This document shows, piece after piece, positions 7,727 to 18,915 of a DNA stretch of 64,000 nucleotides. The stretch spans positions 1 through 64,000 of the forward strand of contig CAMDUE010000011.1 of assembly GCA_945877575.1 (NCBI GenBank), in the 5' to 3' direction. Below the pieces are notes generated by a model. That model ran no database searches. It saw only the letters and a list, made by a program, of their open reading frames with translations, and was not told the origin of the DNA. A program made the translations under genes and the position numbers. Each line of letters begins with the position of its first letter. Positions within the stretch are counted from its first letter, which is position 1. This stretch comes from Chitinophaga pinensis. Lineage in GTDB: Bacteria > Bacteroidota > Bacteroidia > NS11-12g > UBA955.

Positions 7727-9938
7727 AATCAATGAAAAAATTGCCCTTCCTGAAGTGTTGTATATTACCTCTTATCCACCCAGAGAATGCGGAATTGCAA
7801 CTTATTCGCAAGATCTCATTCAAGCGTTAAAACTTCAGTTTGAGGGTACTTTTGAACATAGTATTTGTGCTTTAGAAACGGAAACAGAAAGATTTGAATA
7901 CCTTGAGCGCCCTAAATACATACTTAAGGCTGATAGCCGAAATTCATACATCCAAATAGCCTATCAAATAAAGAGAGATGAAGCCGTTAAGGTAGTAGTA
8001 ATTCAGCATGAGTTTGGTTTTTTTTCGAATAATTTAAACGATTTTCATAAGTTCTATCATCACCTTCAAAAGCCCATCGTTTTTGTTTTTCATACTGTTT
8101 TACCCACACCTAATGAGGCGTTGAAGAAACAAGTGGCAGACATGGCTGAAATGAGTTCGATGACGGTGGTGATGACCGAAAATGCCAAACATATCTTACA
8201 GAGAGATTATGATGTGGCATCTTATAAAATCAGGGTAATTTCTCATGGTACGCATTTAGTTCCACCTAAAGAGAAGCTGAAACTTAAAGAGCAGTTCAGT
8301 TTATCACAAAAGAAAGTGCTAAGTACATTTGGGCTATTAGGACATAGTAAAAGTATAGAAACCACCTTAAGAGCATTGCCTCAAATTGTTGCTGCACACA
8401 GCAATGTGGAATTTTTGATTTTAGGTAAAACGCATCCAAATTTATTAAAAAACGAAGGTGAGGTATATCGAAAATTTTTGGAACAAGAAATCAAACAGTT
8501 GAATTTGGCTAACCATGTAACTTTTGTTAATGAGTATTTACCCTTGCCCATCCTGTTGGAATACTTACAATTGTCAGATATATATCTTTTTACTTCAAAA
8601 GATCCAAACCAATCGGTGAGCGGTACGTTTTCATATGCTGCAAGCTGTGGTTGCCCAGTGATTTCAACGCCCATTCCGCACGCGAAGGAAATTTTAAAGA
8701 ATGAAAATGGCATCATTATTCCTTTCGAGGATTCTGAGGCGTTGGCTTTACGAGTGATAGGTTTGTTGGATGACGAAAACCTTCGTGAGTGTTTGTCATT
8801 AAGAAGCTTGCATAAAATGTCATCTACAGCTTGGCAAAATTCGGCCATATTGCATGCTTTATTGTTTAAGGAAGTCTCTAGTGAGATTGGTGAGCTTCAT
8901 TATAAGTTACCAGAAATTAAACTTGATCATATTTACAGAATGACTACTGAATTTGGGTTTGTGCAATTTGCTCAACTTTCAATTCCCGATTTAGATTCTG
9001 GCTACACATTAGATGATAATTCAAGGGCGTTGATTGCCCTGTGTCAACATTTTGAATTGACATTAGAAATCAGAGACATTTATTTGATTAAAACGTATTT
9101 AGACTTCATAGAATACAGCTTTGACAACAACGAGTCGATGTTGAATTATTTTGACAAAACGAAGACAGCTACTGAACAAAATTTGATAGACAATCTCGAA
9201 GATTCTACGGGCAGGGCTGTATGGGCGTTGGGGTATCTGTGCAGTTTGAAGGAAGTATTGCCAGGTAATTTAGTTTCACGCGGAATGCAACTCATGGAAG
9301 TTATAAGGCCTATGTTGGCAGGTTTTCATTCAACTCGGGCTATGGCCTTTATCATTAAGGGATTGTATTTTGAACATAGAACGGCTAACAAGAAGCTCAT
9401 TACTGTTTTTGCAGATCGATTGGTTCAAATGTACTTGCATGAGAAAGACAATGACTGGCGTTGGTTTGAAGATCGTTTAACTTATGGAAATGGGGTATTG
9501 CCCGAGTCATTGTTAATGGCCTACAAGGTGGTAGGCAAGAACGATTATAAGCACATTGCTATTGATACTTTTGACTTCTTGAGATCAAAGATTTTTATTG
9601 ATGGACGAATCAGGGTGGTCTCCAATAAAAATTGGAGAAAGAAAGGCGATACGTCGTTATTTCACCATGCGGGCGAGCAGCCTATAGATGTTTGCTACAC
9701 CATTTTGGCATTGGAACTTTTTTATGAAACCTTCAAACAAGAGGAGTATAGACAAAACGCTCGATTGGCGTTTAATTGGTTTTTAGGCGCGAACCATTTG
9801 AATCAAATTGTTTACAATCCTTGCACGGGCGGTTGTTATGACGGCGTAGAGCACGAAAATGTAAATTTGAATCAAGGAGCAGAATCAACCATTTGCTATT
9901 TAATGGCAAGGTTGGCTATCGAGCGTTTGGAAAAGTAA
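7713..9938 (+). CDS. GT4-type glycosyltransferase fused to an (alpha/alpha)6-barrel domain
   Basis: The 741-residue protein has two modules. Residues about 15-380 form a GT-B glycosyltransferase of the GT4 type (PPRECGIATYSQDLI donor-site start; VSGTFSYAASCGCPVISTPI near the nucleotide-sugar site). Residues about 390-741 form repeated amphipathic helices with aromatic-rich loops (SGYTLDDNSRALIAL, WRWFEDRLTYGNGVLPESLL, HHAGEQPIDVCYTILALELF, NLNQGAESTICYLMARLA), resembling the (alpha/alpha)6 barrel of glycan-processing enzymes. It overlaps the GH130 gene. Together they could build and recycle a mannose-containing oligosaccharide inside the cell. The activity of the C-terminal domain is unknown. 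Confidence 0.75.
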   Translation: MKLAKINEKIALPEVLYITSYPPRECGIATYSQDLIQALKLQFEGTFEHSICALETETERFEYLERPKYILKADSRNSYIQIAYQIKRDEAVKVVVIQHEFGFFSNNLNDFHKFYHHLQKPIVFVFHTVLPTPNEALKKQVADMAEMSSMTVVMTENAKHILQRDYDVASYKIRVISHGTHLVPPKEKLKLKEQFSLSQKKVLSTFGLLGHSKSIETTLRALPQIVAAHSNVEFLILGKTHPNLLKNEGEVYRKFLEQEIKQLNLANHVTFVNEYLPLPILLEYLQLSDIYLFTSKDPNQSVSGTFSYAASCGCPVISTPIPHAKEILKNENGIIIPFEDSEALALRVIGLLDDENLRECLSLRSLHKMSSTAWQNSAILHALLFKEVSSEIGELHYKLPEIKLDHIYRMTTEFGFVQFAQLSIPDLDSGYTLDDNSRALIALCQHFELTLEIRDIYLIKTYLDFIEYSFDNNESMLNYFDKTKTATEQNLIDNLEDSTGRAVWALGYLCSLKEVLPGNLVSRGMQLMEVIRPMLAGFHSTRAMAFIIKGLYFEHRTANKKLITVFADRLVQMYLHEKDNDWRWFEDRLTYGNGVLPESLLMAYKVVGKNDYKHIAIDTFDFLRSKIFIDGRIRVVSNKNWRKKGDTSLFHHAGEQPIDVCYTILALELFYETFKQEEYRQNARLAFNWFLGANHLNQIVYNPCTGGCYDGVEHENVNLNQGAESTICYLMARLAIERLEK

Positions 9939-9953
9939 TTTTGTGATAAAAGC

Positions 9954-10409
9954 TTAAGATTGCTTTCTGCGAACATTGATAGCCGCTTCACCTTTAGGAC
10001 TTCTTTCGATTTCGTATTCCACCTCAACGTCTAGTTTCCAATCAGGAGGAAGATTGCTCATGTGAACAAACACACGATCTTGCGACTTATAATCTTGGAT
10101 AAAGCCGTAACCTTTTTGGTCGTTAAAATAGGTGATTTTTCCTTTGCGGGTGTTGGTAACAACATTATGTACCACTTGATAACCGCTGGTACCGATGTCT
10201 TCAGCCTGAATTTCTACTAATTTGGTAGGATCTGCTGGACGATCTGAAATGTTACCATTCTCATCGACATAAGCGAGCATGTCTTCGAATGATTTACCTT
10301 TATTGTTCTCAAATTTGCGCTGAGCCATTTTTTCTTGTTTCTCTTGGCGCTTTTGAATTTTCTTTTTTTCTTTTTCTTTTTTGGAGAATGTGGTTTGGGA
10401 TTTAGCCAT
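9954..10409 (-). CDS. Cold-shock-domain protein with basic N-terminal helix
   Basis: The 151-residue protein has a strongly Lys/Glu-rich N-terminal helix (about residues 1-40, KKEKEKKKIQKRQEKQEK). A C-terminal cold-shock domain (about residues 87-150) has the RNP1-like KGYGFI and the RNP2-like VFVHMSNL. Cold-shock domains bind single-stranded nucleic acid and melt RNA structure. The long charged N-terminal extension is typical of Bacteroidota versions. It lies downstream of another RNA-binding protein gene on the same strand, with a terminator between them. Confidence 0.85.
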   Translation of the reverse strand: MAKSQTTFSKKEKEKKKIQKRQEKQEKMAQRKFENNKGKSFEDMLAYVDENGNISDRPADPTKLVEIQAEDIGTSGYQVVHNVVTNTRKGKITYFNDQKGYGFIQDYKSQDRVFVHMSNLPPDWKLDVEVEYEIERSPKGEAAINVRRKQS

Positions 10410-10428
10410 TGTTTTTATTAGGGAAGGG

Positions 10429-10457
10429 AAAAAAAGCCGCCTTTTGAGGGGCGGCTT
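10429..10457 (-). terminator. Intrinsic terminator of the RRM gene
   Basis: An AAGCCGCC / GGCGGCTT stem (10434-10441 with 10450-10457) is followed, on the minus strand, by a run of T. It ends the RRM gene transcript before the cold-shock gene. Confidence 0.85.
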
Positions 10458-10469
10458 GGAGGGTCAAAA

Positions 10470-10763
10470 TTACCAGCGAGAATTACGATTCTGATTGAAA
10501 CCGCCACGAGCGGGTCTTTCAGTTCGTTCTTTAGCTTCAGAAACTGAGATTGTTCTTTCGTTCAGCTCAGATCCATTCAACGCAGTCATGGCAGCTTGCG
10601 CTTCCTCGTCTGAGTCCATTTCTACAAAGCCAAATCCACGAGATCTACCGGTTTCGCGGTCTTTGATAATTCGGGCAGATGCTACGTTCCCATACGCGGA
10701 GAACGCCTGCATCAATTCATCGTCACCTGTTCTAAAATTCAGGTTTGAAACGTACAAGTTCAT
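10470..10763 (-). CDS. RRM-domain RNA-binding protein
   Basis: This is a compact 97-residue single RRM. RNP2 is LYVSNL (residues 3-8) and RNP1 is RGFGFVEM (about residues 43-50). A short Gly/Arg/Asn-rich tail follows (RGGFNQNRNSRW). Proteins like this occur in cyanobacteria and Bacteroidota, often cold-induced, and act as RNA chaperones. The gene has its own terminator, so it is probably an abundant single-gene transcript. Confidence 0.9.
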   Translation of the reverse strand: MNLYVSNLNFRTGDDELMQAFSAYGNVASARIIKDRETGRSRGFGFVEMDSDEEAQAAMTALNGSELNERTISVSEAKERTERPARGGFNQNRNSRW

Positions 10764-10834
10764 TTAAAATACTAGTTAAAATTTGTGGCTATTTCCACAC
10801 TCGCAATTTAGTGCGAATATTTGGTAAAAAATAA

Positions 10835-11182
10835 TTAAATCTTCTTTACGAACTCACTTTTTAATCCCATAGACCCAAAACCCGATATTTTGCAGTCAAT
10901 ATTGTGGTCGCCGTTAACTAATTTTATATTGGTAACCTTGGTGCCCACCTTTATGCTTTTGGAAGCGCCCTTTACAGGTAAGTCTTTGATGATTTGAACG
11001 CTATCACCATTTTTCAATAAGTTGCCCAGTGAATCTTTGACAATTATTTCATCTGAGGCAGGCGCATATTCTTCTGATTTGGGATCCCATTCTAGTGCAC
11101 ACTCGGGGCAAACCCAAAGGTTATCTAGTGGATAAGCATAATCACAGGCACATGCTGGGCAGGGGTAGTTTTCTTCGCTCAT
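10835..11182 (-). CDS. PhnA-family zinc-ribbon protein (YjdM-like)
   Basis: The 115-residue protein starts with a zinc ribbon made of two Cys pairs ([10 protein letters not shown] and CPECALEW). A PhnA C-terminal SH3-like domain follows ([23 protein letters not shown]). Despite the name, the family is not part of the phosphonate lyase pathway and its function is poorly defined. A TACCTTTG promoter element sits 7 nt before the ATG. Upstream lies a large heptad-repeat array. Confidence 0.85.
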   Translation of the reverse strand: MSEENYPCPACACDYAYPLDNLWVCPECALEWDPKSEEYAPASDEIIVKDSLGNLLKNGDSVQIIKDLPVKGASKSIKVGTKVTNIKLVNGDHNIDCKISGFGSMGLKSEFVKKI

Positions 11183-11189
11183 GAAGTTG

Positions 11190-11197
11190 CAAAGGTA
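11190..11197 (-). promoter_or_regulatory. -7 promoter element of the PhnA-like gene
   Basis: The minus strand reads TACCTTTG, 7 nt upstream of the ATG at 11182. The short distance implies almost no 5' leader. Confidence 0.6.
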
Positions 11198-11206
11198 CGA
11201 AACAAT

Positions 11207-11406
11207 TGGGTTTCGGGTGTCGGGAGTTGGGTTTCGGGTAACGGGTTTCGGGTTTCGGGTGTCGGGTAACGGGTAACGGGTGTCGTAAACCCAAATATTG
11301 CTTAATTCCCGAAACCCGGTACCGTGTACCCAGTACCCGTTACCCGTTACCCGGTACCCAGTAACCAGTACCCGAAACCTGCTACCTGCTACCCGCTACC
11401 TAGTAC
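11207..11406. repeat. Heptad-repeat array 1: inverted G-rich and C-rich halves
   Basis: The first half (11207-11284) is built of 7-bp units of the form GGGTNNC (GGGTTTC, GGGTGTC, GGGTAAC). After a unique stretch of about 25 bases, the second half (about 11309-11406) is C-rich with the same 7-bp period (CCCGTTA, CCCGGTA, ACCTGCT). The two halves are partly complementary: GGGTAACGGGTAACGGG can pair with CCCGTTACCCGTTACCC. The array reaches to within 4 bp of the katG stop codon. Confidence 0.85.
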
Positions 11407-11409
11407 CAA

Positions 11410-13608
<2,199 letters not shown>

Positions 13609-13668
13609 TTATAATGTATTGTTTAATTTTCAAAAAGTAAATGATCTGTTTAGTTCAACAGGTCGACT

Positions 13669-13676
13669 CAAATTTA
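13669..13676 (-). promoter_or_regulatory. Probable katG -7 promoter element
   Basis: The minus strand reads TAAATTTG, 63 nt upstream of the katG ATG. This leaves a longer leader than at most genes of the window. Confidence 0.45.
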
Positions 13677-13743
13677 CAAAAAGTTTGCGCTGAAAAATAT
13701 AAATAGAAGTAATATTATATTTATAAAATAAATCAGATGAGAC

Positions 13744-13783
13744 CCTTGCATAAATAACCATAAAATTGTGGGTTATTTCAAGG
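13744..13783. other. Hairpin between acs and katG
   Basis: CCTTG plus AAATAACC (13744-13759) can pair with GGTTATTT plus CAAGG (13771-13783), with a 3-nt bulge and an 11-nt loop. There is no T-run on either side, so it is not a standard terminator. It could stabilise the acs 3' end or act in the katG control region. Confidence 0.35.
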
Positions 13784-13855
13784 ATGAAATAGCCAAACCC
13801 AACGCTCAATTCGCATAGTTTATGGCACTTAGAATTTGATTATCTTTCAATTAAT

Positions 13856-15778
13856 TCACAATTTGCCCTTAATGATCGAATCAACAATCAATGGATCTAA
13901 CAATGTGGTAGTATCACCCAGGTTTTGCAATTCGCCTTCGGCTATTTTTCTTAAGATTCTGCGCATGATTTTTCCGCTTCGAGTTTTGGGTAGTCCAGAC
14001 ACAAATTGAATTCGATCAGGTTTTGCTATGGGACCTATAACTTGGGTTACAGTTTCTAAAATTTGCACCCTCAAAGTAGTTGCTGCTTCATCGTCTGTAA
14101 CTTCTTTGTTGAGAATAACATAGGCATAAATTCCTTGTCCTTTGATGTCGTGCGGATAACCCACAACAGCACTTTCCACCACTTGTGGGTTCATGTTGAT
14201 GGCATTTTCAACCTCAGCAGTGCCGATTCGGTGTCCACTGACATTGAGAACATCATCTACACGACCGGTGATTCTGTAGAACCCATTTTCATCTCTGAGA
14301 CAGCCATCGCCGGTGAAATAGTATCCCTGATACGCTGAAAAATAGGTATCAATGCAGCGTTGGTGATCACCATAAGTAGTGCGAATCATACCGGGCCAGG
14401 GTTTGGCAATGCATAAGTTTCCAGAAACGGAGTTTCCTTGAATGAGGTTGCCATTCTCATCCATCAGAGCAGGTAAAATACCGGGAAGGGGCAGGGTAGC
14501 ATAAGATGGTTTTGCAGGTGTAATACCAGCTAGATTTGAAATCATTACGCCTCCAGTTTCAGTTTGCCACCAAGTGTCAACGACGGGAGCGTTTTTGTTG
14601 CCTACTTTTTCATTGTACCAATGCCATGCTTCTTCATTGATGGGCTCGCCTACGGTGCCAAGAACTTTAAGGCGACTCAAATTTTTGCCTTCCAATGGTG
14701 CATCACCAAATACCATGAGAGATCTGATGGCCGTTGGGGCGGTGTAAAGAATATCAACCGAGTGTTTTTGGCAAATATCCCAAAATCGGCCAGCGTCAGG
14801 CCAAGTGGGAATGCCTTCAAACATGAGGGTTGTCGCTCCTGCGCTCAGTGGGCCATACAAAATATAGGAATGTCCGGTAATCCAACCAATATCAGCGGTA
14901 CAGAAATGCACTTGGTTGGATTGATATTGAAAAACATTGACAAAGGTATAATTAGCCCAAACCATATATCCAGCGGTGGTATGCACCACGCCTTTGGGTT
15001 TTCCGGTTGAGCCAGAGGTATAAAGAATGAAAAGAGGGTGTTCGGCATCTACACTCGCGGGATCTTCCCAAGGTATGCCGGCTTCTCTAATTTCATTGAC
15101 TTGTTCATGCCACCAAAGATCTCGTCCTGGGGACATTTCAATTTTTGAGCCGGTGTGTTTGAATACAACGACTTCACTCACTGTGTCACATAGTTTTAAT
15201 GCTTGGTCAACAACAGGTTTCAAAGGGATTTCTTTATTTCCTCTGTATGCGCCGTCACAGGTGATGATGCAGCTAGCCTCTGCGTCAATGACTCTATCTG
15301 CAATGCTTTGCGCTGAAAATCCCCCGAAAATAACGGAGTGAATGGCACCAATTCGGGCGCAAGCCAAGACAGCGATGGCCAGTTCGGGAATCATGCCCAT
15401 GTAAATGCAAACGCGGTCGCCCTGCTGAATGCCAATATTGGTTAAAACCGTGGCAAATTCTGCAACACGGTCATACAACTCTTGGTAGGTGAGGGTTTGA
15501 GAAGGTTTTTGTGGGTCATTTGGTTCAAAGATGATGGCGGCTTGTTGGCCACGTTCCTCCAAATGTCTATCTATGCAATTTTCGGTGATGTTGAGTTTTG
15601 CACCTTCATACCAAGTGGTTTTAGCATTTGAAAAGTCTGAATTTACAACCGAATTCCAGGGTTCGTGCCAATCAAAATGAGTTGCCACATCTCCCCAAAA
15701 CTCATGAGGGTTTTCTATGCTTTTTTGGTAATTTCTATGGTATTGCTCAAGATTTTGAATTTGGTACGGCACTTTCAT
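13856..15778 (-). CDS. acs: Acetyl-CoA synthetase (AMP-forming)
   Basis: The 640-residue enzyme activates acetate to acetyl-CoA via acetyl-AMP. The adenylate-forming A3 loop is FILYTSGSTGKPKGVVHT. The acetate-pocket region contains VDTWWQTETGG. The catalytic Lys sits in the conserved end motif KTRSGKIMRRIL, the usual site of regulatory acetylation. Length and N-terminus match bacterial Acs. The gene overlaps the ppx start region by 4 nt (ATG at 15778 against the ppx stop at 15775), making it the last gene of a ppk1-ppx-acs operon. Confidence 0.95.
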   Translation of the reverse strand: MKVPYQIQNLEQYHRNYQKSIENPHEFWGDVATHFDWHEPWNSVVNSDFSNAKTTWYEGAKLNITENCIDRHLEERGQQAAIIFEPNDPQKPSQTLTYQELYDRVAEFATVLTNIGIQQGDRVCIYMGMIPELAIAVLACARIGAIHSVIFGGFSAQSIADRVIDAEASCIITCDGAYRGNKEIPLKPVVDQALKLCDTVSEVVVFKHTGSKIEMSPGRDLWWHEQVNEIREAGIPWEDPASVDAEHPLFILYTSGSTGKPKGVVHTTAGYMVWANYTFVNVFQYQSNQVHFCTADIGWITGHSYILYGPLSAGATTLMFEGIPTWPDAGRFWDICQKHSVDILYTAPTAIRSLMVFGDAPLEGKNLSRLKVLGTVGEPINEEAWHWYNEKVGNKNAPVVDTWWQTETGGVMISNLAGITPAKPSYATLPLPGILPALMDENGNLIQGNSVSGNLCIAKPWPGMIRTTYGDHQRCIDTYFSAYQGYYFTGDGCLRDENGFYRITGRVDDVLNVSGHRIGTAEVENAINMNPQVVESAVVGYPHDIKGQGIYAYVILNKEVTDDEAATTLRVQILETVTQVIGPIAKPDRIQFVSGLPKTRSGKIMRRILRKIAEGELQNLGDTTTLLDPLIVDSIIKGKL

Positions 15779-16662
15779 GGTTGGAAATTTACAGATAAAA
15801 GATATTTATCTGCATATAATTTCTTCACCATTCCATCAGCCAAACCAATTTTTGGGACATAAATTTCTTTGCACGCGCCCCACTTCATGATATTCAAATA
15901 AATGTGAAGCGCAGGTACGATGACATTGGCACGATCCATCCTTAAATTGTATAATTTTATTCTCTCATCAAGACTCAGGCTTGTCAAGTTTTGGTGCAAT
16001 TTTTTTATGAAATTCAATCCCACCGGCTCACCATCTTTCATTTTAGACATAGAAAATATTTTATTGATATTTCCGCCGCTGCCAATCAATTGAAAGGGTT
16101 GTGATTTTAAGTGGGTCTTGCAAAATTCTTTCATTAACTGCCATTCTTCATCAGGCGAGTGGTCATTCAAAATTCGAATAGTTCCAATATTGAATGAATG
16201 TTTTTTGATGAGTTTTTGGTTGCCATAAAGCGTAATTTCTGTACTTCCACCACCTACGTCAACAAACGCTTGATAGGGTTCATCGTGGAGATTGGATGAT
16301 AGGTGGTTTTCGTATAAAATACTCGCCTCTTCGTCGCCAGAAATCACCTCAATTTCTAACCCGGTAATTTCTTTGATTTCTTGGGTGATTTCCTCAGCAT
16401 TTTCAGCGTCCCTCATGGCCGATGTTGCACAAATTCTAAAATCCTCCACGCTGTAGATGGTCATCAAATCTTTGAAGACCTTCATCGTTTTGATGAAAAG
16501 ATCTTTTTTTTCGGGGGATATTCGCCCGTTTTCGAAAACGTCAAATCCCAGTTGTAAGGGGATTCGCAATAAATTCAGTTTGGAATAGTCAGTCGGAGAT
16601 TTGATTTCGGCAATCAACAGTCGAGCTGCGTTTGAGCCAATGTCGATGCTAGCGAGTTTCAT
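15775..16662 (-). CDS. ppx: Ppx/GppA-type phosphatase (exopolyphosphatase)
   Basis: The 295-residue protein begins MKLASIDIGSNAARLLIAEI, the phosphate-1 ASKHA motif. It carries FVDVGGGSTEITLYG (phosphate-2) and IGSGGNINKIF. This short form lacks the C-terminal HD extension of E. coli Ppx, as is common in Bacteroidota. It hydrolyses polyphosphate or pppGpp. The start at 16662 (ATG) is preferred to a TTG at 16671. It lies 11 nt after polyphosphate kinase, so synthesis and breakdown of polyphosphate are encoded together. Confidence 0.88.
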   Translation of the reverse strand: MKLASIDIGSNAARLLIAEIKSPTDYSKLNLLRIPLQLGFDVFENGRISPEKKDLFIKTMKVFKDLMTIYSVEDFRICATSAMRDAENAEEITQEIKEITGLEIEVISGDEEASILYENHLSSNLHDEPYQAFVDVGGGSTEITLYGNQKLIKKHSFNIGTIRILNDHSPDEEWQLMKEFCKTHLKSQPFQLIGSGGNINKIFSMSKMKDGEPVGLNFIKKLHQNLTSLSLDERIKLYNLRMDRANVIVPALHIYLNIMKWGACKEIYVPKIGLADGMVKKLYADKYLLSVNFQP

Positions 16663-16673
16663 GGGATTCAAAT

Positions 16674-18728
16674 TTAATACTCCTTATGAATCAAATAATT
16701 ATAAATTTCAATTTGAGATCTACATTCTTCTTCAGATTCATCTGTTTTAACATAGCGGTTATTCAGATTAGGATCTAATATTCTAGCTTTCACATTTTCA
16801 CGAAGTTGAATTTCATAGATATCGTGAAGTTCTTGCCTAAATGTTCTCGAGTAAATAGGGCAGGCTACCTCTACTCGGTGATCTAGGTTTCTCACCATCC
16901 AATCAGCACTTGAAATATAGACTTTAGGGTCGCCGTCGTTATTGAATATAAATACCCTGCCGTGTTCAAGGTATTGGTCTACAATACTTATGGCCTTGAT
17001 GGGGGTTTTGTATTTTTCTTGATGAATGTTTGCGGTAAATATTCCTCTTACAATCAAATCTACTTCTACTCCAGCTTTTGCTGCTTGTTGAATGTCATGG
17101 ATGAGAATCGGGTCAACCAAACTATTTAATTTGACAATCATGCGCCTGTTTTTTTTCTTCTGTTGGATCTCTTTTTTTATGGCAGCTTGAAAAAATGGTC
17201 GCATCTGATGGGGTGTGGTAATCAGTGTTTTGCACTCTTTCAGTATTTCGAGATTAGGATTGTTGTCAGACAGGCATTGAAATATTTTTTGAATATCTTG
17301 TACAATGTTGGTTTTGGTGGTCATCAATAGATGGTCGCCGTATAAACCAGCGGTTCCTTCGTGGAAGTTTCCGGTGGAAATAAATCCATAGTTGATGGTT
17401 TTATTGAATTCCCTCTTTCTGATAAGACATAGTTTTGCGTGAACTTTCATTTCGGGAACACCCACAAAAACTTGAATCCCTTCCTCTTCTAGAATGGTTT
17501 TCCACTGGAGATTGGCTTCTTCATCGAAGCGCGCTTTTAGTTCTAATATGACAGTAACCTTTTTCCCATTCCTCACTGCATTCAACAAAGCATTGATCAC
17601 TTTCGACTCTTTAGCTAATCGATAAACGGTCATGTGGATACTTTGCACCGCAGGATCAATAGCTGCTTCACGAAGCAGATCTATGACCGAATCAAAAGAA
17701 TGGTAAGGAAAATGCAAGAGTACATCGCGATCTTCAATTACACTCATGATTCTACAGGGTTGCTTAAGCAACGGATGTACAAAAGGTTTTGGTCTAGGAA
17801 CGATATCACTGAAAACTTCTTTTGGGAAGTTCATGAACGCTTTGAAATTATGTATTCTTCCTCCAGAAATCAAATTTGCATTTTTGCTTAGGTCGAGGCG
17901 TTTGGTCAGATAATCAAGTAGTTGAGGATCCATTCTTTTATCATACACAAAACGAGTGGCCTTTCCAGTAGAGCGTTTTTTGAGATTTTTACGGAGTTCA
18001 CTGATCAAGTCTGAATGGAATCCATTATCCATATCCATATCAGCATCTCGAGTCACCTTGATGATGTAACTCTTGAATCGATCAAAACCAAACGGCGCAA
18101 ATAAGTTGTAAAGATTGCCTTTGATGATATCTTCAAGTAGAATAATGTGTGTTTCATCACCTGAAAAGGGCAGCCTTATGAATCTCGGAAGGTTATTTTC
18201 TGGAACTTCAATGAGAGCAAATCGTTGAAGCATGCTATTCAATGAACTACCCAACATGCAAGCCAAATATATGGAACGATCTCTCAACATGGGGGTTTTG
18301 GGCATACTCTCAATCATGAGTGGCACAATTTGAGTACGTACTTTATCTTCAAAGTAATTTTGCACCCATTCTTTTTGGTCGGGATTTAATTGCCTTTCAT
18401 TTCGAAGATAAATCCGATACTGTCCGCCCATTGATTTAATGATTTGGGCAAAGGTTCGGTCAAATTGTCCTTGCAATTTTTGGGAAGTTTCTAAGATATT
18501 TTGCAGGATTTGTTCCGGGCGATCTTCAAGGTGAATTTTTGCCGAATTTTTATTCAATGTGAGCATCTTGGTGAGTGTGCCCACTCTAACACGGTAAAAC
18601 TCATCTAGATTATTGGAAAAGATTCCTAAGAATCGCAGTCGATCATATAAATGAACATCTTCGTCTTGCGCTTCTTGTAAAACTCTATGATTGAATGCCA
18701 GCCAAGATATATCTCTTTTAATTTTCAT
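16674..18728 (-). CDS. ppk1: Polyphosphate kinase 1
   Basis: The 684-residue enzyme polymerises ATP gamma-phosphate into polyphosphate. The N-terminal domain starts RDISWLAFNHRVLQEAQD, with FLGIFSNNLDEFYRVRVG soon after, both highly characteristic. The catalytic phospholipase-D-like half contains MKVHAKLCLIRKR, with the phospho-acceptor His, and later HGRVFIFNN and DHRVEVACPI. Length matches the family. A TAACTTTG element at 18776-18783 probably drives the ppk1-ppx-acs operon. Confidence 0.95.
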   Translation of the reverse strand: MKIKRDISWLAFNHRVLQEAQDEDVHLYDRLRFLGIFSNNLDEFYRVRVGTLTKMLTLNKNSAKIHLEDRPEQILQNILETSQKLQGQFDRTFAQIIKSMGGQYRIYLRNERQLNPDQKEWVQNYFEDKVRTQIVPLMIESMPKTPMLRDRSIYLACMLGSSLNSMLQRFALIEVPENNLPRFIRLPFSGDETHIILLEDIIKGNLYNLFAPFGFDRFKSYIIKVTRDADMDMDNGFHSDLISELRKNLKKRSTGKATRFVYDKRMDPQLLDYLTKRLDLSKNANLISGGRIHNFKAFMNFPKEVFSDIVPRPKPFVHPLLKQPCRIMSVIEDRDVLLHFPYHSFDSVIDLLREAAIDPAVQSIHMTVYRLAKESKVINALLNAVRNGKKVTVILELKARFDEEANLQWKTILEEEGIQVFVGVPEMKVHAKLCLIRKREFNKTINYGFISTGNFHEGTAGLYGDHLLMTTKTNIVQDIQKIFQCLSDNNPNLEILKECKTLITTPHQMRPFFQAAIKKEIQQKKKNRRMIVKLNSLVDPILIHDIQQAAKAGVEVDLIVRGIFTANIHQEKYKTPIKAISIVDQYLEHGRVFIFNNDGDPKVYISSADWMVRNLDHRVEVACPIYSRTFRQELHDIYEIQLRENVKARILDPNLNNRYVKTDESEEECRSQIEIYNYLIHKEY

Positions 18729-18775
18729 TATTTATTGGTGTATAGTCTTTGGGTGAGACCTCAAATGGACCACCA

Positions 18776-18783
18776 CAAAGTTA
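18776..18783 (-). promoter_or_regulatory. -7 promoter element of the ppk1-ppx-acs operon
   Basis: The minus strand reads TAACTTTG, 47 nt upstream of the ppk1 ATG. No other -7 match lies closer. Confidence 0.45.
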
Positions 18784-18915
18784 TTTATATTTGTTCATGC
18801 AGGGGTTGTTTACCAATATTAACAAATAGTTTCCTAATTCCTAAATGAAAATTCTCAAAGTTCAATTAAAAAAGTAAGATTGAAGAAAGTCCAACCTTGG
18901 GTGCGTAAGTTTAAT

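Noticed and set aside
13744..13783. Riboswitch or katG attenuator
   Set aside because: The hairpin lacks a T-run and any known aptamer motif; recorded only as a hairpin.
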